A DNA stretch of 64,000 nt from Escarpia spicata. Lineage: Eukaryota > Annelida > Polychaeta > Sabellida > Siboglinidae. Shown here piece after piece: positions 60,329 through 64,000 of the stretch (the stretch's first letter is position 1; every line of letters starts with the position of its first letter). The notes under the pieces were generated by a model that did not search any database, was not told the origin of the DNA, and saw nothing but the letters and a program-made list of their open reading frames with translations. The position numbers and the translations under genes were made by a program. The DNA lies in the NCBI GenBank assembly GCA_963995525.1, contig OZ023210.1, forward strand, positions 3,554,996 through 3,618,995, read 5' to 3'.

Positions 60329-61196
60329 ACACACCTCCTACGTGCCACCAACAGCCCGCTTGGTTACCAACACTACACACCTCCTACGTGCCACCAACAG
60401 CCCGCTTGGTTACCAACACTACACACCTCCTACGTGCCACCAACAGCCCGCTTGGTTACCAACACTACACACCTCCTACGTGCCACCAACAGCCCGCTTG
60501 GTTACCAACACTACACACCTCCTACGTGCCACCAACAGCCCGCTTGGTTACCAACACTACACACCTCCTTCGTGCCACCAACATCCCGCTTGGTTACCAA
60601 CACTACACACCTCCTACGTGCCACCAACAGCCCACTTGGTTACTAACACTACACACCTCCTATGTGCCACCAACAGCCCGCTTGGTTACCAACACTACAC
60701 ACCTCCTACGTGCCACCAACAGCCCGCTTGGTTACCAACACTACACACCTCCTACATGCCACCAACAGCCCGCTTGGTTACCAACACTACACACCGCCTA
60801 CGTGCCACCAACAGCCCGCTTGGTTACCAATACTACACACCTCCTACGTGCCACCAACAGCCCGCTTGGTTACCAACACTACACACCGCCTACGTGCCAC
60901 CAACAGCCCCCTTGGTTACCAACACTACACACCTCCTACGTGCCACCAACAGCCCGCTTGGTTACCAACACTACACACCTCCTACGTGCCACCAACAGCC
61001 CGCTTGGTTACCAACACTACACACCTCCTACGTGCCACCAACAGCCCGCTTGGTTACCAACACTACACACCTCCTACGTGCCACCAACAGCCCGCTTGGT
61101 TACCAACACTACACACCGCCTACGTGCCACCAACAGCCCGCTTGGTTACCAACACTACACACCTCCTACATGCCACCAACAGCCCGCTTGGTTATA
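60329..61196. repeat. 46-bp minisatellite, about 19 units, open in three frames
   Basis: Near-identical units with the core CTACGTGCCACCAACAGCCC and GCTTGGTTACCAACAC. Because 46 is not divisible by three and the unit has no stop in any forward frame, all three plus-strand frames stay open for up to 334 codons. No start context, conservation or splice signal suggests a protein. Confidence 0.95.
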
Positions 61197-62247
61197 CCGC
61201 AAATAAGCAGTTGTCTGGGACAAGTGATTTTTTGTCCAAATAAGTAGAATGGCCCAGCATGGTTGTCAGGTGGACAAGTGAAGATTTACAGTAAATAGTG
61301 ATGTGTGCAAAATAACAACTTTCTAATTTGTGGAAATTCTATAGAAATACGGTTCACCAGCGATCATCATGAATGTTGTAGTTTCGTTAACATATTGGTG
61401 TCTTATCTTTCTGCCGCCATGCTGTAACTGTGTCATGTGCTGTGCACACTGATCTAGGCTTTAGCCCTGCTAATCTCATAGGAAAAGCTAGTTCAGTCAA
61501 CTTGCTTCCACGCATTGATCACATTTGAGAAATAATAGATTTGAGTATACATTACTACATTTTATTAGTATAATTATGTAGTACTTAGGCCAATTAACCA
61601 ACACGGACTCTGCAGTTGTACTACGGGTGGATGGTGGCATTTTCAGTAACAAACTGACGCAAATGTCTGACGGTGCATTTTATTTGTTGGTAGCAGTTTC
61701 TTACAACATTATGAAGAATAGCAAGGAAAATAAATGTTGTCTCATTCCTATCATTGTAATATATATATCGCTGATATAAGTACACAATTCCACTTCCTCA
61801 GCATCTCTAAAAAGAAATTGTTGAAACATCATATGTCTTCTTTTAATATTCATGATGACAAATCATGTTAATCACTTAACGACCTGGGAAATATTTACAA
61901 TTAAACGTGAATTTCAAAATTGACATTTGCGATCAGATTATGCCTGTGCCCAACAGCAGAAAGATTGTCTAAAATTAAATCAGTTTCTTTGCATTTTTTT
62001 CAAAGCTTTGATTCACCGCGAAAGTGATTCGGACAGATAAACATTTGGCAGACAAGTAGATTTCAAAACTTACTTGTCCAGCATGCAAGTGACAATTTTT
62101 GCTTATTTCTATATGTGCACTGTGTGTACATAACTATCTTGTAGTGAAATCTGGAGGATAGACATTTTTGCCAACGAGAATAATCAACGTTGGTCTCAGT
62201 TTTTTTTTTTCTTACTTGACCTTTAATGAACGTGTTTCAGACGTGTG

Positions 62248-62391
62248 ATGGCCGTCTACTTTGACCACCGAGCCCAGGCTCCGCACCCAGGACAGAACAC
62301 TGACATCCAGTGGCACAAGACAGCACCACTGTTGGCTGTCGCATCTCAGAGCAACAGCACAGGAGGCAGTGTGAATCTCTACCGGGAAGAG
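62248..62391 (+). CDS. IFT140: IFT140 first coding exon
   Basis: Acceptor TGTTTCAG ends at 62,240, so at least one upstream non-coding exon exists. ATG at 62,248; donor GAG|GTCAAT follows 62,391. It encodes MAVYFDHRAQAPHPGQNTDI and on to VNLYREE. Phase 0. Confidence 0.94.
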
Positions 62392-63724
62392 GTCAATATT
62401 TAATTATTAATGATGTTTATTAGATGTTTGAACAATTATGAAAAACAATAATTTTGTGAGTTGTCAAATTAGCATATTAACTGTAGTGGTTGTTGGTGTG
62501 TGCATGTGTGGGGGCATGCATGTATAATTGTTACACACGCACGCACACTTGGTATACTCCAATATTTAAGTTTGTATCCTACTTTGTTGGTATCCCAGTG
62601 AATCACATTGATGTTTTACATATTCAATCACATGTTGTATGTGGACTGTATTTTCTCCAGTTGAGATTGACTTATTATTTTGGTACTTGTAGAAGTATAA
62701 TAAAAGAAGTATATTTCTTTCTAATCTTACCTCGTAAATAAACAGAAACATTTTTTTATTTGATGCAAATTATCATAAGTTTTTAGCAAACATTGATAGG
62801 CACAAATTGATATCCGGAACTGTTTAATTAATGAATCTGACACATAAAATAAGCACATCTACATTCAGGGCGAGTATGTACAAGATGGAGAACTGAGGAA
62901 GTCTCGCCCGGCCTCGGTGTTGGCGTGGCAACCGACCCGGAAGATCCTGGCCGTTGGGTGGGAGACGGGAGAACTAACCATCCTGAATGAACAGGAGCAT
63001 GAGAAATTTGAGGCGCCTATCTGTCTGCACAAGTCAGAGATCACCATCCTGCACTGGACGTCAAACGGGACAAGGCTACTCAGTGGGGATGCGGTACGGC
63101 ACGGTGTTATGAAAATATTGATAACAGTAGTTTTCTCACTTGAGAAGAATGGGAGGATACAGTGTGATGCCATGGAAGGAATGGTGTAGATGAGATATTT
63201 AGTCATGAATAAGTTGATTATTAGTTTTCTTGATCATAACATTTATGTAGTTTCTTGGTAGCTTAACACTGCACACATAACTGGATGATGGCCAGGTGCA
63301 GCAGTCATTAGACATGTGAAACACTGTGCATGTGTGATATCTATATGCGTCATATTGTGTCATCCCTGTAGACTGACAGAGTAGACCTAATCATTAGAAT
63401 TAGGATGAAGTCTTGTTGGATTATTTGAATATGTGTTTGAAAAATAACATTCTTGAAAAATATGCTATGTATTTATTTGTACAGGAATTTAACATTTATT
63501 AGTGGTTACTTTGTAAATGTTAATATGATCAGCTTTTATTAAAACAAATTACTACTGGATCTTGACTAACAGTTTTCATCTGAATTGCTTTAGACGGGTG
63601 TGTTGGTGATGTGGAAGGCTGACACTAGGGGGCGCATCCAACAACAACCGCTGAGTCAGCAGAATCTGCAAGAACAGCTCACCGAGGTCGTTATGAAACC
63701 TCAGGCCCCTGTAGATCCCACGAC
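62248..63724 (+). CDS. IFT140: Intraflagellar transport protein 140 (IFT140), first three coding exons
   Basis: IFT140 is a core subunit of the IFT-A complex, which drives retrograde transport and entry of membrane proteins in cilia. Exons 62,248-62,391, 62,869-63,093 and 63,594-63,724; phases 0, 0 and 2, so the gene continues beyond the window. The start MAVYFDHRAQAP matches the MALYFDHRIEAP start of vertebrate IFT140, and LAVGWETGELTILN and TRLLSGDA match the first WD40 blades. About 166 residues of a protein of roughly 1,400 are visible. All introns are GT-AG. Confidence 0.95.
62869..63093 (+). CDS. IFT140: IFT140 second coding exon
   Basis: Acceptor ATTCAG ends at 62,868; donor GCG|GTACGG follows 63,093. 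It encodes 75 residues of the first WD40 propeller, including WQPTRKILAVGWETGELTIL and HKSEITILHWTSNGTRLLSG. Confidence 0.96.
63594..63724 (+). CDS. IFT140: IFT140 third coding exon
   Basis: Acceptor CTTTAG ends at 63,593; donor GAC|GTAAGT follows 63,724. It encodes TGVLVMWKADTRGRIQQQPL and a Gln-rich stretch. It leaves two bases of a codon; the partner exon is outside the window. Confidence 0.93.
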
Positions 63725-64000
63725 GTAAGTGTGGATTATATTTATTGGTTGGGCTGCAGGGGTGTCAATATTTGAAGAAAATCGGAAGTGTGGTTTGTGC
63801 ATCGGTATGATGTAGTTGCATAGGGTCCATGTGAAGCTTTGGTGGGAAATTGTCATCTGTGTAATGAATTAAATCAATTAAGAAAACATTATTTGGAAGC
63901 CACCAGTAAAGTCATGTTCATGAATGTAATAAATGTAGTAATACAATTTAAAAAATACATTTAGATATACGTGTGTGGGAGATTGATCTGAGTGTGCCGT

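Noticed and set aside
60202..61247. Reading frames of 334, 310 and 193 codons over the 46-bp array
   Set aside because: The same repeat peptide appears in all three frames, as expected from a stop-free unit. No conserved start or domain.

Overview
The window reads as nuclear DNA from an invertebrate animal. It has AT-rich introns and intergenic DNA, GT-AG spliced exons of conserved animal genes, and many repeats: LTR retrotransposons, LINE fragments, a tRNA-headed SINE, TIR and hairpin elements, and minisatellites. I cannot name the species. A lophotrochozoan or similar aquatic invertebrate would fit, but that is a guess.

Three protein genes are present, all spliced. (1) Plus strand, 1.4-26.1 kb: the 3' half of a T-type (Cav3) voltage-gated calcium channel. 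Eighteen exons run from the II-III linker through domains III and IV to the stop codon. Their phases chain without a break and give about 1,189 residues. (2) Minus strand, 54.4-29.4 kb: what appears to be the whole coding region of COP9 signalosome subunit 1 (CSN1/GPS1), 14 exons and about 487 residues. (3) Plus strand, 62.2 kb to the right edge: the first three coding exons of IFT140, an IFT-A ciliary transport protein. Cav3 and CSN1 converge tail to tail; CSN1 and IFT140 diverge head to head across about 8 kb.

CSN1 introns carry most of the mobile DNA. The 34.6-41.1 kb intron holds a decayed pogo/Tigger-like element with a Ty3/gypsy retrotransposon inserted in it (two LTRs, 5-bp target duplication, PBS, PPT, frameshifted pol). 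The 48.6-54.4 kb first intron holds a three-level nest: a SINE split by an LTR element that has gag but no visible pol, whose leader is split in turn by a TIR element. The last intron holds a 5'-truncated LINE. Other introns hold a hAT-like element and long hairpin elements.

The most striking observation is that four minisatellites each overlap a real exon-intron junction and copy it in tandem. In Cav3: about 21 copies of a 5' splice donor (6.8-7.5 kb), 28 copies of a 3' splice acceptor behind a GC donor (16.8-18.06 kb), and about 67 copies of another donor (18.9-22.16 kb). In CSN1, on the other strand, about 26 copies of a donor (40.57-41.15 kb). In each Cav3 array the sequence between copies puts an early stop in the reading frame, so choosing a distal site should truncate the channel. 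Whether any distal site is used cannot be told from the sequence.
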